Positions 51,112 through 59,698 are shown, numbered from the stretch's first letter. The stretch is DNA of 64,000 nucleotides from Paracoccus mutanolyticus (GCF_003285265.1 NZ_CP030239.1:186001-250000), one strand, 5' to 3'. The notes: a model not told the origin generated them from the letters alone. Translations and numbers: made by a program.

Positions 51112-52269
51112 TCACAGCAGGAAGTCGCTGGCCAGCAGCGCCTGGTTTCCCGCGACCAGGAAGGCCATGTCGGCCACGCGGTCGCCGTTGATGTCGGCCT
51201 GAACGATCACCCCGCCGGCCACCCGGCCATAGCGCACTTCGCCCGCCGCGCCGCTGAAGGCGTCGAGCCCGACAAGCGGAAGGCATCGTTGTCGTAGCCG
51301 CGCGGCGGTCCGCGTCGATGGCCGACAGGTCGATCCGGTCGCCCTGCGCGCGCGAAATCCGCGATCTGGTCGCGCATCTGCGGCGCGCTGTCCGAGGCCG
51401 CCAGGAAGACGAAGCGGTCGGCGCCCAAGCCGCCCCAAAGCGGTCCGCACCCTGCCCGCCGGTCAGGATGTCGTTGCCCGCCTCGCCCAGCAGCCGGTCG
51501 GCGCCGGCACCGCCCAGAAGGCGGTCGTTGCCCCCCCCGCCGCCAGCAGGTCGTTCTGCGCGCCGCCCTCGAGCGTGTCATAGCCCGCGCCGCCCCACAG
51601 CGTATCCGCACCCGCGTCGCCCTTCATCCGGTCGTTGCCGGCGTCGCCGAACAGGCGGTCGTTTTCGGTGCCGCCCGACAGATCGTCGTTGCCGAAGCCG
51701 CCGGACAGGGTGTCGAAGCCGGCCCCGCCCAGGATTTCGTCATTGCCGGCCTCGCCCTTGAGCAGGTCGGCGCGATTGAAGCCCTCGATGGTGTCGTTGC
51801 CCAGCCCGCCGAAGATCTGGTCGCGGTCGATCCCGCCCCACAGGATATCGTCCCCACCTCGGCCATGGATCGTATCGTTGCCAGCGAAACCAACCAGGAA
51901 ATCGGCGAGGTTCCCGCCGACGAAGCGGTCACTGCCGGAAAGCGCACGGGCAATCAGGTCGATGTCGTCTTCGGTCGAATAGGTCCAGGCGGCGGTGCTG
52001 AGATCGGTCGCCGCGATCCTGATGCCGCTGATCGAAAACACCGTGACCGCGCCAAGCTGCCCGCCGGCCCCGGTGATCGTGCCCGAGACCGGCATGCCAT
52101 AGGCGTCGTACCGGACGCCCGAGCCGGTCAGGATGTCGCGATAGCCCGTCCCGTAGTCGACCACCATCCGGCCGGACGAGCGGTAATAGGTTTCGCCGTA
52201 AAGCAATTCGTTGAAATCCAGCGCCGCAATATCGAGGCCCCAGTTCGCATTGACCGTAATCGTTGCCAT
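51112..52269 (-). CDS. RTX-type calcium-binding repeat protein, frameshifted
   Basis: A likely type I-secreted protein. After a novel N-terminal domain ([33 protein letters not shown]) come GGxGxDxUx nonapeptide repeats: [60 protein letters not shown]. These bind Ca2+ as a beta roll. The frame breaks near 51525 and again near 51430 and 51290; the C-terminal secretion domain ([41 protein letters not shown]) ends at 51112. Convergent with comM, 12 bp apart. The start codon and 100 bp around it are duplicated at 53.05 kb. Confidence 0.85.
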
Positions 52270-52381
52270 GTTCCACCGTGAAATCTTGAACAGGCTTGAC
52301 TAGGCCCAAGGGCCGGTATTCATGCAATCTGTCCTTTTCGGCGAGTCGGGCCCTGTCCCTTGCTGCTCTGCTGGCCGGCCC
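52217..52381. repeat. Direct repeat, copy 1 (5' end and upstream of the RTX gene)
   Basis: Runs from CCAGCGCCGCAATATCGAGG to about GGCCGGCCC. The same sequence occurs at 53046-53213 with a 13-base insertion and loss of 4 bases that remove the RTX start codon. The two copies flank the transposase piece. Confidence 0.85.
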
Positions 52382-53034
52382 AGAGCGGAACCCTTGCTGC
52401 CACCCATATCTCTGTCCTCGAAAGGCGGGCGGCCTCGGATATCGGACCGTGCTGCCCTGGCCGGGATCCTCTTTGTCCTGATGAGCGGTATCCCTTGGCG
52501 GATGTTGCCCGCCGAGATGGGCTGTGGCTCAGGTGTGACATGCTGGCGAAGGCTCAGAGATTGGCAGTTGGCCGGGATCTGGGACCAGTTGCATCGGACC
52601 TTGCTGCACCAGTTGCACCGCGCCGGTCACCTGGACTGGAGCCGGGCCTGCATGGACAGTGCGTCCATCGCGGCAAAAAAGGGGGCGACGTCATCGGGCC
52701 GAACCCGACGGATCGCGGCCGCCCCGGCACGAAGCGCCACATCATCACTGACAGGCGGGGCATTCCCCTGACGGTGCGTCTCAGCGGCGCCAACCTCCAC
52801 GATAGTAGAATGCTTGAGCCTTTGCTTGATGCCATTCCTCCTGTCCAAGGTAAGCGGGGACGGCCACGCAAGCGGCCCGGCAAGCTCCATGCGGACAAGG
52901 GCTACGACTATGCCCGCTGCCGCCGGGCTTGCAGCAAACGTAGTATCAAGCATCGCATCGCCCGAAAGGGTGTCGAAAGCAGCGCCCATCTCGGAAAGCA
53001 TCGCTGGGTCGTCGAACGCAGCTTCGCCTGGCTT
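52382..53034 (+). mobile_element. IS5-family (IS427-group) transposase, both ends truncated
   Basis: Two overlapping frames encode the DDE transposase. Frame A: LLPPISLSSKGGRPRISDRA ALAG, GIPWRMLPAEMGCGSGVTCW RRLRDW and MDSASIAAKKG (first Asp). Frame B continues GGDVIGPNPTDRGRPGTKRH, NLHDSRMLEPLLDAI (second Asp region), LHADKGYDYARCRR and LGKHRWVVERSFAWL (the final Glu). The N-terminal ~25 and C-terminal ~30 residues of the family and both terminal inverted repeats are missing. The element length of ~650 bp compares with ~830 for complete relatives. Confidence 0.85.
52675..52681 (+). promoter_or_regulatory. -1 ribosomal frameshift slippery site A-AAA-AAG
   Basis: In frame A the codons are GCA-AAA-AAG, giving the X-XXY-YYZ heptamer A AAA AAG. 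A -1 slip here reads on exactly into frame B (KK then GGDVIGPNP), joining the two halves of the transposase. A GC-rich stretch follows that could fold as a stimulator. Programmed frameshifting is known in the IS427 group. Confidence 0.7.
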
Positions 53035-53045
53035 TCCCAATATCC

Positions 53046-53213
53046 AGCCAGCGCCGCAATATCGAGGCCGCAATATCGATCGCCCCAGTTCGCATTGACC
53101 GTAATCGTTGCTTCCACCGTGAAATCTTGAACAGGCTTGACTAGGCCCAAGGGCCGGTATTCATGCAATCTGTCCTTTTCGGCGAGTCGGGCCCTGTCCC
53201 TTGCCGCTGGCGG
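53046..53213. repeat. Direct repeat, copy 2
   Basis: Second copy of 52217-52381. It contains an extra GCAATATCGATCG and lacks the CATG that forms the RTX start codon in copy 1. It leads into the symporter gene. Confidence 0.85.
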
Positions 53214-53250
53214 CCGGCCCGCGGGACGCAAGCGCGAAAGGTCCCCCATC

Positions 53251-54075
53251 ATGAAGTTTCTCAAGCGCATCGGTGTCGACGGCTACATGCTGCTTCTGGT
53301 CCTAACGGCCGTGGCGGGGGTGGTGCTGCCGGCGCGGGGTGTGGCGGCCGGCGTGCTGGGCCATGCGACCTTCTGGGCGGTGACGCTGCTGTTCTTTCTT
53401 TACGGCGCCAAGCTTGACCCGGCGGCGGTGCGGGCGGGGCTTTTGAACCTGCGCCTGCAGGCGCTGACCTTTCTGGCGACCTATCTGCTGTTTCCGGTGC
53501 TGGGCCTGGGCCTTGCCGCCGCGTTCGGCGGCGTCCTGGGGCCGGCGATGACGATGGGGCTGCTGTTCCTGTCGGTCCTGCCCTCGACGGTGCAAAGCTC
53601 GATCGCCTTCACCTCGATGGCGGGGGGCAACGTGCCGGCGGCGATCTGCGCGGCATCGCTTCCAACATCGTGGGCGTGGTGCTGACGCCCCTGCTGGTCG
53701 CGCGGCTTCTGCATGTCGATGGCGGCGGCGTCAGTTTGAATGGGACGAGGCGAAGAGCGCCAGCAACATTGAAAAGCACGGGGTGGATTTCAAGATTGCC
53801 TGCCGCATCTTCGAGGGGCGGCTGCTGACCATGGAGGACACGCGGCGCGATCCTGCTGATCGTCTATTCGGCGTTCAGCGGGAGCACGAACTCGGGCCTG
53901 TGGTCGCAGATCCCGGTCCCGGCCATGGTGCTGAGCCTGCTTGCGGTGTCGGTGTTTCTGGCGCTGGCCATGGCGATCATGGCCGGGACGGGCCGGCTGA
54001 TGCGGATGCCCCAGGCCGACCAGGCGGTGCTGTTCTTTTGCGGATCGACGAAAAGCCTGGCCAGTTCTGGAATAT
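53251..54075 (+). pseudogene. Bile acid:sodium symporter-like (YfeH/SBF-like) transporter, interrupted
   Basis: An inner-membrane Na+-coupled carrier of unknown substrate. It starts MKFLKRIGVDGYMLLLVLTA VAG at ATG 53251, then ATFWAVTLLFFLYGAKLDPA, GLLFLSVLPSTVQSSIAFTS MAGGN. Near 53655 the frame shifts (SNIVGVVLTPLLVARLLHVD GGG). From 53735 to 53848 about 45 residues are replaced by BrnT toxin sequence, then the gene resumes with ILLIVYSAFS, MVLSLLAVSVFLALAMAIMA G and VLFFCGSTKSLASG. The normal C-terminus is cut at about 54070 by antisense brnA sequence. Confidence 0.75.
53735..53848 (+). pseudogene. brnT: BrnT toxin N-terminal fragment
   Basis: FEWDEAKSASNIEKHGVDFK IACRIFEGRLLTMEDTRR is the start of BrnT RNase toxins (F-WD--K---N--KHGV-F--A---F). 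It sits in the middle of the symporter, replacing transporter residues. Confidence 0.75.
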
Positions 54076-54153
54076 CGCAGCGCGATCGATATCCTCGTCC
54101 TTCATTTCGGCCAGCTCCTCGATGGTGAGCGGCCTATCGCATTGTTTTTTCAT
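54064..54153 (-). pseudogene. BrnA-like antitoxin N-terminal fragment
   Basis: MKKQCDRPLTIEELAEMKDE DIDRAAIPEL starts at ATG 54153 with an AAGGAG ribosome site. The DEDID---IPE pattern is typical of BrnA-type antitoxins. It ends where symporter-like sequence of the other strand begins. Confidence 0.55.
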
Positions 54154-54208
54154 AGTTGCTCCTTTCCCTGCGATTGGCGCGGCGCGCGGAAATGATCCGT
54201 ATGAAGCA
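54137..54208 (-). pseudogene. brnT: BrnT toxin C-terminal fragment
   Basis: FIRIISARRANRRERSNYEK is the conserved end of BrnT (IRIISAR-A--RE---Y), and its last codons overlap the antitoxin ATG as in normal brnTA operons. The N-terminal half of what may be the same gene lies 0.3 kb away on the opposite strand (53735-53848). Confidence 0.65.
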
Positions 54209-54287
54209 CCGTTGATTGGGACGCATCGGCAACGCGGGCAACAGCTCCGACAAGGCCTCGCCGATGCTGTAAGCCCAGGAGCTGCGA

Positions 54288-54739
54288 ATGCCGAACAAAG
54301 CCATTGTCACCGGCGTCCTTGTCGACGCCACGCTTGCCCCGATTTCCCAGGGAAAGATCGTCGCGACGCTGAACGGATCGGACATCTTCAACGGCGGCGT
54401 GCCATCGTGACCCAGAAGGTCGAGGCCACGACCGACACCGAGGGGCGCTGGCAGATGCCGCTGATCGTCAATGCCGAGGGCGACACAGCCGCCACCACCT
54501 GGTCGATCGAGGGCTACAACCAGTATGTCACCAAGGTCTTCGAGGTGAAGTCCCTGTTCATCGCCAGCAGCCTGTCCGTCTCGCTGGGCGATCTGGAAAA
54601 GACCAGCGCGCAGAACCTGAAGGCGGCTAAGGACGCCACCATCTCGCGCCTTCTGGTGGTGTCGGACTATACCGATTACTCCGCCCTGCCCGACACGCAG
54701 AAGCGGCCGACCGACATCGTCCTGGTCCGGGAGGCCTGA
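54288..54739 (+). CDS. Uncharacterised protein, first gene of a tail/surface-like cluster (one frameshift)
   Basis: It starts MPNKAIVTGVLVDATLAPIS QGKIVATLNGSDIFNGGV at ATG 54288, then one base is missing near 54407. The rest reads VTQKVEATTDTEGRWQMPLI VNAEGD, TTWSIEGYNQYVTKVFEVK and ends LPDTQKRPTDIVLVREA at 54739. The fold suggested is a small beta-sandwich like carboxypeptidase-regulatory or phage decoration domains. It leads into the next gene with TGAGATG. No secretion signal. Confidence 0.6.
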
Positions 54740-54740
54740 G

Positions 54741-55790
54741 ATGGCGGTCATTATCCATTCCGACATCGGACGCGCCGTCTTTTCGGGCCTGCGCGCCGCC
54801 TATTTCGGCGATCAGCCGGTGTCCCTGCGCAACAGCACCGGCATCCTGCTGGTGGGCGCCGATCGGCCAGTCGCGCCGACCATCACCCGCCAGCCCAGCA
54901 TCCTGCCGCAGGAGGCCGGCATCGGCGACAGCATCACCCTGGACATCGGCGAGGCCGCGGGCCTGCCCGCGCCGGTGGCAAGCTGGGACTTCACCCTGAA
55001 CGGCGTCTCGATCAAGGGGCGGCTGGACAGCGGCGCCACGACCATCGAGCTGGCGGAAACGGGCATCTACGAACTGACCGTCGCCTGGACGAACAGCGCC
55101 GATTCCGTGATGGCGAATACCGTCGCGCTGACTGTCGCGCCCCCCCTGGTGCCGGCCATCGACTATGCCCGGGTCGCGCTGGCCTATATCGACGTCTCGG
55201 CCACCATCACGGGAAGCGACGCCGACGTCGGCGCGATCACCGCCCGGGGAACGGGGGCCTATGTCTTTACCAAGGCGGGCAGCGGCACGGCGATCCGCCG
55301 CACCAGCGACGGCTTTGCCTTTGCCGACGGTGCCTATGTCCAGACGCAGGTCCTGAGCGCCCAGCCAACCACGGACGGGCTGTTCGCCGTGGCCGACCTG
55401 ACGTTGACCAGTTATGGTTCGAACGTGGGCCAGATCATCGACGGCACGGGGGTCAACCTCAAGCTGCGCAACAGCGCCGGGGCGATCCAGGTGCTGGGGC
55501 CCGTCTCGGGCCAGGGGGCGCTGTCGCTTGGCACGGTCGCGTATGGCACCCGCGTGATCGTGGCAGGCCAGCTCGACGATGTGGCGGACCTGCTGTCGGG
55601 GATCAGCATCGCGGGTACTGCCGTGTCGGCCCCGCATACCGGCCTGGTCGACCCGCTGCCCACGCGCTTTACCATGGGGCGCTATCTGAACGGCACGCTG
55701 CACCGCCTGGCCATCGTCGGCCGCCCCGAAGGCGGCGCCTGGCCCGTCACCATGGCCGAGGTCGTCGCGGATTTTCGGCGGGGGGCGTGA
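54741..55790 (+). CDS. Uncharacterised 349-residue protein with Ig-like segment
   Basis: An intact frame starting MAVIIHSDIGRAVFSGLRAA YFGDQ, no signal peptide. Residues ~45-135 (PTITRQPSILPQEAGIGDSI TLDIGEAAGLP, TGIYELTVAWTNSADS) look like an Ig-like domain; residues ~145-345 (VFTKAGSGTAIRRTSDGFAF, GTRVIVAGQLDDV, TMGRYLNGTLHRLAIVGRP) resemble a concanavalin/LamG-type sandwich. The lack of an export signal and the gene order suggest a phage tail or tail-fibre-type protein. It is translationally coupled to both neighbours. Confidence 0.65.
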   Translation: MAVIIHSDIGRAVFSGLRAAYFGDQPVSLRNSTGILLVGADRPVAPTITRQPSILPQEAGIGDSITLDIGEAAGLPAPVASWDFTLNGVSIKGRLDSGATTIELAETGIYELTVAWTNSADSVMANTVALTVAPPLVPAIDYARVALAYIDVSATITGSDADVGAITARGTGAYVFTKAGSGTAIRRTSDGFAFADGAYVQTQVLSAQPTTDGLFAVADLTLTSYGSNVGQIIDGTGVNLKLRNSAGAIQVLGPVSGQGALSLGTVAYGTRVIVAGQLDDVADLLSGISIAGTAVSAPHTGLVDPLPTRFTMGRYLNGTLHRLAIVGRPEGGAWPVTMAEVVADFRRGA

Positions 55791-57046
55791 CGGCCCCCAG
55801 ACCCTCCGTCACCTCTCTGGAAATCCTGCCGGTCTATGGCCAGTCGGAAAACCGCTCGTCGCCCGATCCGCTGGCGGCAACGCTGGACGCGGCGACGCCC
55901 GAGCAGGTCTATTACACCCTTGGCATGGTCACCACGGCGGGCCGGGCGGTCGACACGTCCGGGGCGGGCTGGGACGCCGCGGCCAACGCCATGGCGGAGA
56001 TCGACCAGACCCGCCCGGCCAGCGGCCTTGCGTCGGCTGCGAACCTGGGGCGCGTCTCGCCCGCGTTCACGCTGCAATATTGCCGGGCGGCGTCCTGGCG
56101 CGACAAGGGAGAGAGCGGCCGCGGCGTCGTCATCGGCGATCACGGCTATGGCGGGCGCTATATCAGCGAATGGCGGCTGGAGGACACCTCGCCCATCGGG
56201 CGCAACCAGGCGTTCTGGCTGGCCGAAAGCAAGCGGCTGGCGGACAGCTTCGGCATCGCGATGACCTGCCCCTATGTCTATCTGTTCCAAGGCTCGTCGG
56301 CCAAGGACCAGCCGGGCACGGTCTATCGCGCCGATTTCGACGTCGCCCATGCCGAGACCGTCGCGCAATGCACCGCCCTGTTCGGCGCAGCGCCCAGGCT
56401 GGTGGTGGTGGTGAACGGCGGCGACGTGAACACGGTGGGCGACCTTTATGCGACGCCGGGGGTGCAATACCGTCTCGCGCTGGATTATGGCGCGATCATC
56501 GCCACCTGGCAGCGGGCCTATCCGATCAACGACCGCAACGCCCATGTGGACGGCGACACGAAGGTCCTGATCGGAGAGACCACCGACTGGGCGATCAGCG
56601 AGGTCGAGGCCGGCCGCCCCTGGACCATCACCTATGACGTCCAGAAAGCGGGCGCGGTGGTCACGGTCAGCTTCGCCCTGCGGCCAGGCGAGACCTTGAT
56701 GCAGCGCGCGACGCTTTACGACACCTTCGGCGGGTCGGCGACCTGCGCCGATTTCGGCTTCGAGGCGGATGGCGGCATCGTCAGCGCGGTGCCCGATTTC
56801 GGGGGCAATACGGTCACGATCACGCTGGCTTCGGCCGATGCGACCTGGCTGCGCTTTGCCCACCAGGTGCAGGATTGCTACGACATGGCCGATGCGGCGG
56901 GCTATACCATGTCGGCCCATCGCACGACGCTGTTCGGCAGCCACACCCGGGCCAGCCGCTTCGTGTCGGGCCAGACGCTGTGGCGGCCCCTGCCCGGGTT
57001 CCGGGGCACGTTCCGCGACGGCGTGTTCGTGGACGACGCGGGCTGA
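55787..57046 (+). CDS. Uncharacterised protein, possible SGNH/acetylesterase-like enzyme
   Basis: Intact, 419 residues, beginning with a GTG at 55787 in overlap with the previous stop. The N-terminal LEILPVYGQSENRS resembles block I of SGNH/sialate O-acetylesterases (GQSN), here with Glu in place of Asn. Later segments include GYGGRYISEWRLEDTSPIGR NQAFW, RLVVVVNGGDVNTVGDLYAT and VLIGETTDWAIS. The C-terminal ~130 residues form a separate beta-rich domain. No signal peptide. Likely acts with the two preceding genes as a sugar-modifying tail or surface module. Confidence 0.55.
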   Translation: MTAPRPSVTSLEILPVYGQSENRSSPDPLAATLDAATPEQVYYTLGMVTTAGRAVDTSGAGWDAAANAMAEIDQTRPASGLASAANLGRVSPAFTLQYCRAASWRDKGESGRGVVIGDHGYGGRYISEWRLEDTSPIGRNQAFWLAESKRLADSFGIAMTCPYVYLFQGSSAKDQPGTVYRADFDVAHAETVAQCTALFGAAPRLVVVVNGGDVNTVGDLYATPGVQYRLALDYGAIIATWQRAYPINDRNAHVDGDTKVLIGETTDWAISEVEAGRPWTITYDVQKAGAVVTVSFALRPGETLMQRATLYDTFGGSATCADFGFEADGGIVSAVPDFGGNTVTITLASADATWLRFAHQVQDCYDMADAAGYTMSAHRTTLFGSHTRASRFVSGQTLWRPLPGFRGTFRDGVFVDDAG

Positions 57047-57146
57047 AGCGCATCTCAAAAGACCAAAGCATGGCGCGTCGGGTTCGTCCCGGCGCGCGTT
57101 TCTTCATGGCCGCTGCCGATCGAACGGGGCTGCACGGAGCATGAAA

Positions 57147-57170
57147 AAACGCGGCACAAAGGCCGCGTTT
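57147..57170 (-). terminator. Intrinsic terminator for the beta-helix gene
   Basis: AAACGCGGC and GCCGCGTTT form a perfect 9-bp stem with a 6-base loop. On the minus strand the stem is followed by a run of T (from AAAAAA at 57144-57149), a classic rho-independent terminator 20-45 bp after the stop at 57192. It also lies between two convergent genes. Confidence 0.8.
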
Positions 57171-57191
57171 CGTGTTGGTCGGCACGTTGCC

Positions 57192-58691
57192 CTATTTCTG
57201 CTGGATCCAGCCGGCGGGGCCGCGCACCATCAGCCGGCCGTCGTTGCGATAGGCGCGGCTTGGGCCATAGACCGGGTCGTTGACACCGTGGCTGGCGGTG
57301 TTCAGCTCTTTCGCGGTGACCTGGCCGTGCAGCAGCCGGTCCTCGAACCAGATCTCGTTGTAACGGCCGGCGTTCACATGCCCGGTCGAGACACGCACCG
57401 GCGGCGTCGCCACATGGTCGAGCGAGCCGCCGAGCCGGAACACGCAACCGGCCACGCCCGAGCCGGACAGATCGACCAGCGCGGGACGCGCGGCCTCGCC
57501 CAGGCGGCTGCCGCCCTTGATCTGGGCGGTGATGCGCGCCCGGCGCAGGGTACCGGGCGCCCGGATGAAGGCGCGCGGCAGGCTGCGCGTACCCCGCCAG
57601 CCAAAGCCCTGCTGTTCCAGGCGGCCGCCCCCGGCCTCGTCAATGTCGCCCGAGAACACGATGCCGACGTTTCCGTTCAGTTGCAGGCCCGGACCCCAGC
57701 TGTCCTGGGTCGAGATGTTGTTCATCATGATCGTCTCGGTCCCCGGGTCGGGCAGATGGATGGCCGCGCCGATACCCTGGACCGCACGCTGCATGCCGCA
57801 GAACCATACCTTCGAGTTCGTCCAGCGCAGGTTGCCCGCGCCGGCGCGGATCTCCACCCCGCTGTCGCCGGACAGATAGCAGGTCAGGTCGCTGAGGAAG
57901 CAGTCCGGGCTTTGGATCAGGAAGGCCGACTTGCCGGTCTTGCGGATTTCGACCCCGCGCGCGAAGTTCTCGCCCCGGCCCGACATCTGGAAGCCGTAGC
58001 CGGCGATGTTGGTGAAGCAGACGTTCTCGATCCGGCCATGCGCGTCCGATCCCGCGTCTCGCACGGCGGCGTCCAGAGGACCGCCCGCCGGGGTCGCAAA
58101 CACCAGGCCGCGCTGGGTCATGCGGGCCGGGTCATAGTGCCAGTTGCCGTTGCCGTCGCGGCTGTGGTTGCGCAGGTTCCAGCCGCCGTCGATGGTCAGG
58201 TCGGCCACGATGTTGTAGCCGTTGCCGCCAATGCCGCCGCTGACCGCCGGGGCCGCAAGGACGTCCACGAAGGGCTCGGCGTCGCTGGCGGGCTGGCAGA
58301 GCTGCCGGATGCGCGAGGAAAACTTGCCCGCCCCCCGGATCGAGGCGCCGCGCGGCAATTCCACGACACCCCAGAGATCCAGCGAACCGCTGGGCAGGTG
58401 GACCGCGCCGCCCGTCCGCGCCGACCATTCCAGCGCGCTGCCCAGCGCTTCGGTGTTGGCCCGCGCCACGGCCTCGGGCGCGCGCTGGTCAAGCGCGGTC
58501 AGCGTGACGCCGAAATGGCGCACATCAACCGCCGGGACGAACTGCTGACGCACGGCTGCGACGATGCCGTCCGACGCCGGAGTCAGATAGGGCGCGGCCA
58601 GCGCCGGCGTCTGCAGGGTGCCGGACCCCAGCGTGCGTTCGATGGCGTCAAGGCGCGCCAGGATTGCGGTGGTATCGTAAGCTTCGGGCAT
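57192..58691 (-). CDS. Right-handed beta-helix (pectate-lyase-like) protein
   Basis: Intact, 499 residues. After a short N-terminal helical part (MPEAYDTTAILARLDAIERT) comes VDVRHFGVTLTALDQRAPEA VARANTEAL, the usual lead-in of pectate-lyase-like fold proteins and phage tailspikes, followed by beta-helix coils (SIRGAGKFSSRI, NIVADLTIDGGWNLRNHSRD, GRIENVCFTNIAGYGFQMSG, SAFLIQSPDCFLSDLTCYLS GDSG). No signal peptide. It faces the three-gene cluster and may be the receptor-binding or sugar-cleaving part of the same module. Catalytic residues could not be assigned. Confidence 0.7.
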   Translation of the reverse strand: MPEAYDTTAILARLDAIERTLGSGTLQTPALAAPYLTPASDGIVAAVRQQFVPAVDVRHFGVTLTALDQRAPEAVARANTEALGSALEWSARTGGAVHLPSGSLDLWGVVELPRGASIRGAGKFSSRIRQLCQPASDAEPFVDVLAAPAVSGGIGGNGYNIVADLTIDGGWNLRNHSRDGNGNWHYDPARMTQRGLVFATPAGGPLDAAVRDAGSDAHGRIENVCFTNIAGYGFQMSGRGENFARGVEIRKTGKSAFLIQSPDCFLSDLTCYLSGDSGVEIRAGAGNLRWTNSKVWFCGMQRAVQGIGAAIHLPDPGTETIMMNNISTQDSWGPGLQLNGNVGIVFSGDIDEAGGGRLEQQGFGWRGTRSLPRAFIRAPGTLRRARITAQIKGGSRLGEAARPALVDLSGSGVAGCVFRLGGSLDHVATPPVRVSTGHVNAGRYNEIWFEDRLLHGQVTAKELNTASHGVNDPVYGPSRAYRNDGRLMVRGPAGWIQQK

Positions 58692-58889
58692 GAAAACCTC
58701 GGTCCGTTGTTATGCCGGACCCGCCTTGTGACGGGGCCCCCGTGCGCCGGATCGGGAAGGGGCCGGCGGATCGGGGAACCGCCCTGTCATGCCGACCCGC
58801 CGCCCGAAACGCACGGACCGGATTAAGGCGAAACGCGCCTAACCGAGTGTTAACCCTGCGCCCGCCGCAACGGGCTGGGGCGCAACGCC

Positions 58890-59246
58890 TCAGGACATCC
58901 GAGCCAGGTAATGGCGCACCGCGTCGATCACATGGCGAAAGCGGTCGCCGCCCAGATGCTTGCCGCCATACCAGCGGGTGACGACGATCATGTGGTCCTG
59001 AAGCCCCTCGCGTTCCAGCATTTGCAGGATGATCTGGCCCGCGCCGCTTTCGCCGTCATCGTCGCGGACCCCTTCGCCCGACAGGATCGCGGCCCAGCTG
59101 TTGTGGGTGGCCCTGACGAAGCGCTTGTTGCGTTTCAGCTCTGCCAGCAGGGCCTGCGCCTCGGCCCGGTCGCGCGCCGGCCCGCCCGAGACGGCATAGC
59201 GCGAGCCCCGGTCGGAAATGATCTTGTCATGCACCGTCAGCGTCAT
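58890..59246 (-). CDS. YigZ/IMPACT (UPF0029) family protein
   Basis: Intact, 118 residues, shorter than the ~200-residue YigZ of enterics and consisting of the IMPACT N-domain only. Core motifs: FVRATHNSWAAILSGEGVRD DDGESGAGQIILQML and VVTRWYGGKHLGGDRFRHV. The biochemical role is unclear (translation- or stress-linked in relatives). It overlaps the upstream mur gene by ATGA and is cotranscribed with it. Confidence 0.9.
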   Translation of the reverse strand: MTLTVHDKIISDRGSRYAVSGGPARDRAEAQALLAELKRNKRFVRATHNSWAAILSGEGVRDDDGESGAGQIILQMLEREGLQDHMIVVTRWYGGKHLGGDRFRHVIDAVRHYLARMS

Positions 59247-59665
59247 CGTTTGCGCCGGACGTAAAGCTCCAGCCGGTGGCGGACGATCTCATAGCCCAGT
59301 TCGTCGGCAATCTCGGCCTGAAGCCGTTCGATCCGGTCGTTGACGAACTCGGTCACCTCTCCGGTGTCGAGGTCGATCATGTGGTCGTGATGGGTGCCGT
59401 CGGCAGGCTCGAATCGGGCGGGCTCTCCCTCGAACTCGAGCTTCAGGATCACGCCCTGCGCCTCGAGCGCGGAAAGCGTGCGATAGACCGTCGCAAGCGA
59501 CACACCCGCCCCGGCATCGGTCGCGCGCTGGAACAGCTGGGTCGCGTCGGGGTGGTCCTCGGCCGCGGCCAGCACGCGCAGCAGGGCGGCCCGCTGGCGG
59601 GTGATGCGCACGCCCGCGCGGCGCAACGCGTCTTCGAATGATCGGGCCCGGGCTTCGTGATCCAT
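59243..59665 (-). CDS. mur: Fur-family regulator, probably Mur (manganese uptake regulator)
   Basis: Intact, 140 residues. DNA-binding part: MDHEARARSFEDALRRAGVR ITRQRAALLRVL, then ATQLFQRATDAGAGVSLATV YRTLSALEAQGVI. Metal-binding part: THHDHMIDLDTGEV (HHDH cluster) and the C-terminal RLELYVRRKR. The CxxC pairs of zinc-structural Fur proteins are absent, as in alphaproteobacterial Fur/Mur. It is divergent from sitABCD with Fur-type palindromes between, which is the usual arrangement of Mur with its Mn2+ importer target. A true Fur or Irr role cannot be excluded. Confidence 0.88.
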   Translation of the reverse strand: MDHEARARSFEDALRRAGVRITRQRAALLRVLAAAEDHPDATQLFQRATDAGAGVSLATVYRTLSALEAQGVILKLEFEGEPARFEPADGTHHDHMIDLDTGEVTEFVNDRIERLQAEIADELGYEIVRHRLELYVRRKR

Positions 59666-59683
59666 GCCTCTGTTTCGCCCAGA

Positions 59684-59698
59684 TGCGAATGAATTGCA
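59684..59698. promoter_or_regulatory. Candidate Mur/Fur operator 1
   Basis: TGCGAATGAATTGCA is a 7-1-7 inverted repeat with two mismatches, close to the TGCAAAT-type boxes described for Mur. It lies 19 bp upstream of the mur ATG. Confidence 0.6.

Noticed and set aside
51112..52269. A secreted serralysin-type metalloprotease
   Set aside because: The RTX repeats and C-terminal domain are clear, but no HExxHxxGxxH zinc motif is present in any frame of the N-terminal part.
55682..57058. A 458-residue minus-strand frame opposite the SGNH-like gene
   Set aside because: Its translation is His/Arg-rich shadow sequence, while the plus-strand frame has normal composition, coupling to neighbours and fold-like patterns.
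56769..58826. A 685-residue plus-strand frame over the beta-helix gene
   Set aside because: It is antisense shadow of an intact 499-residue gene that has its own start, terminator and fold-typical repeats.
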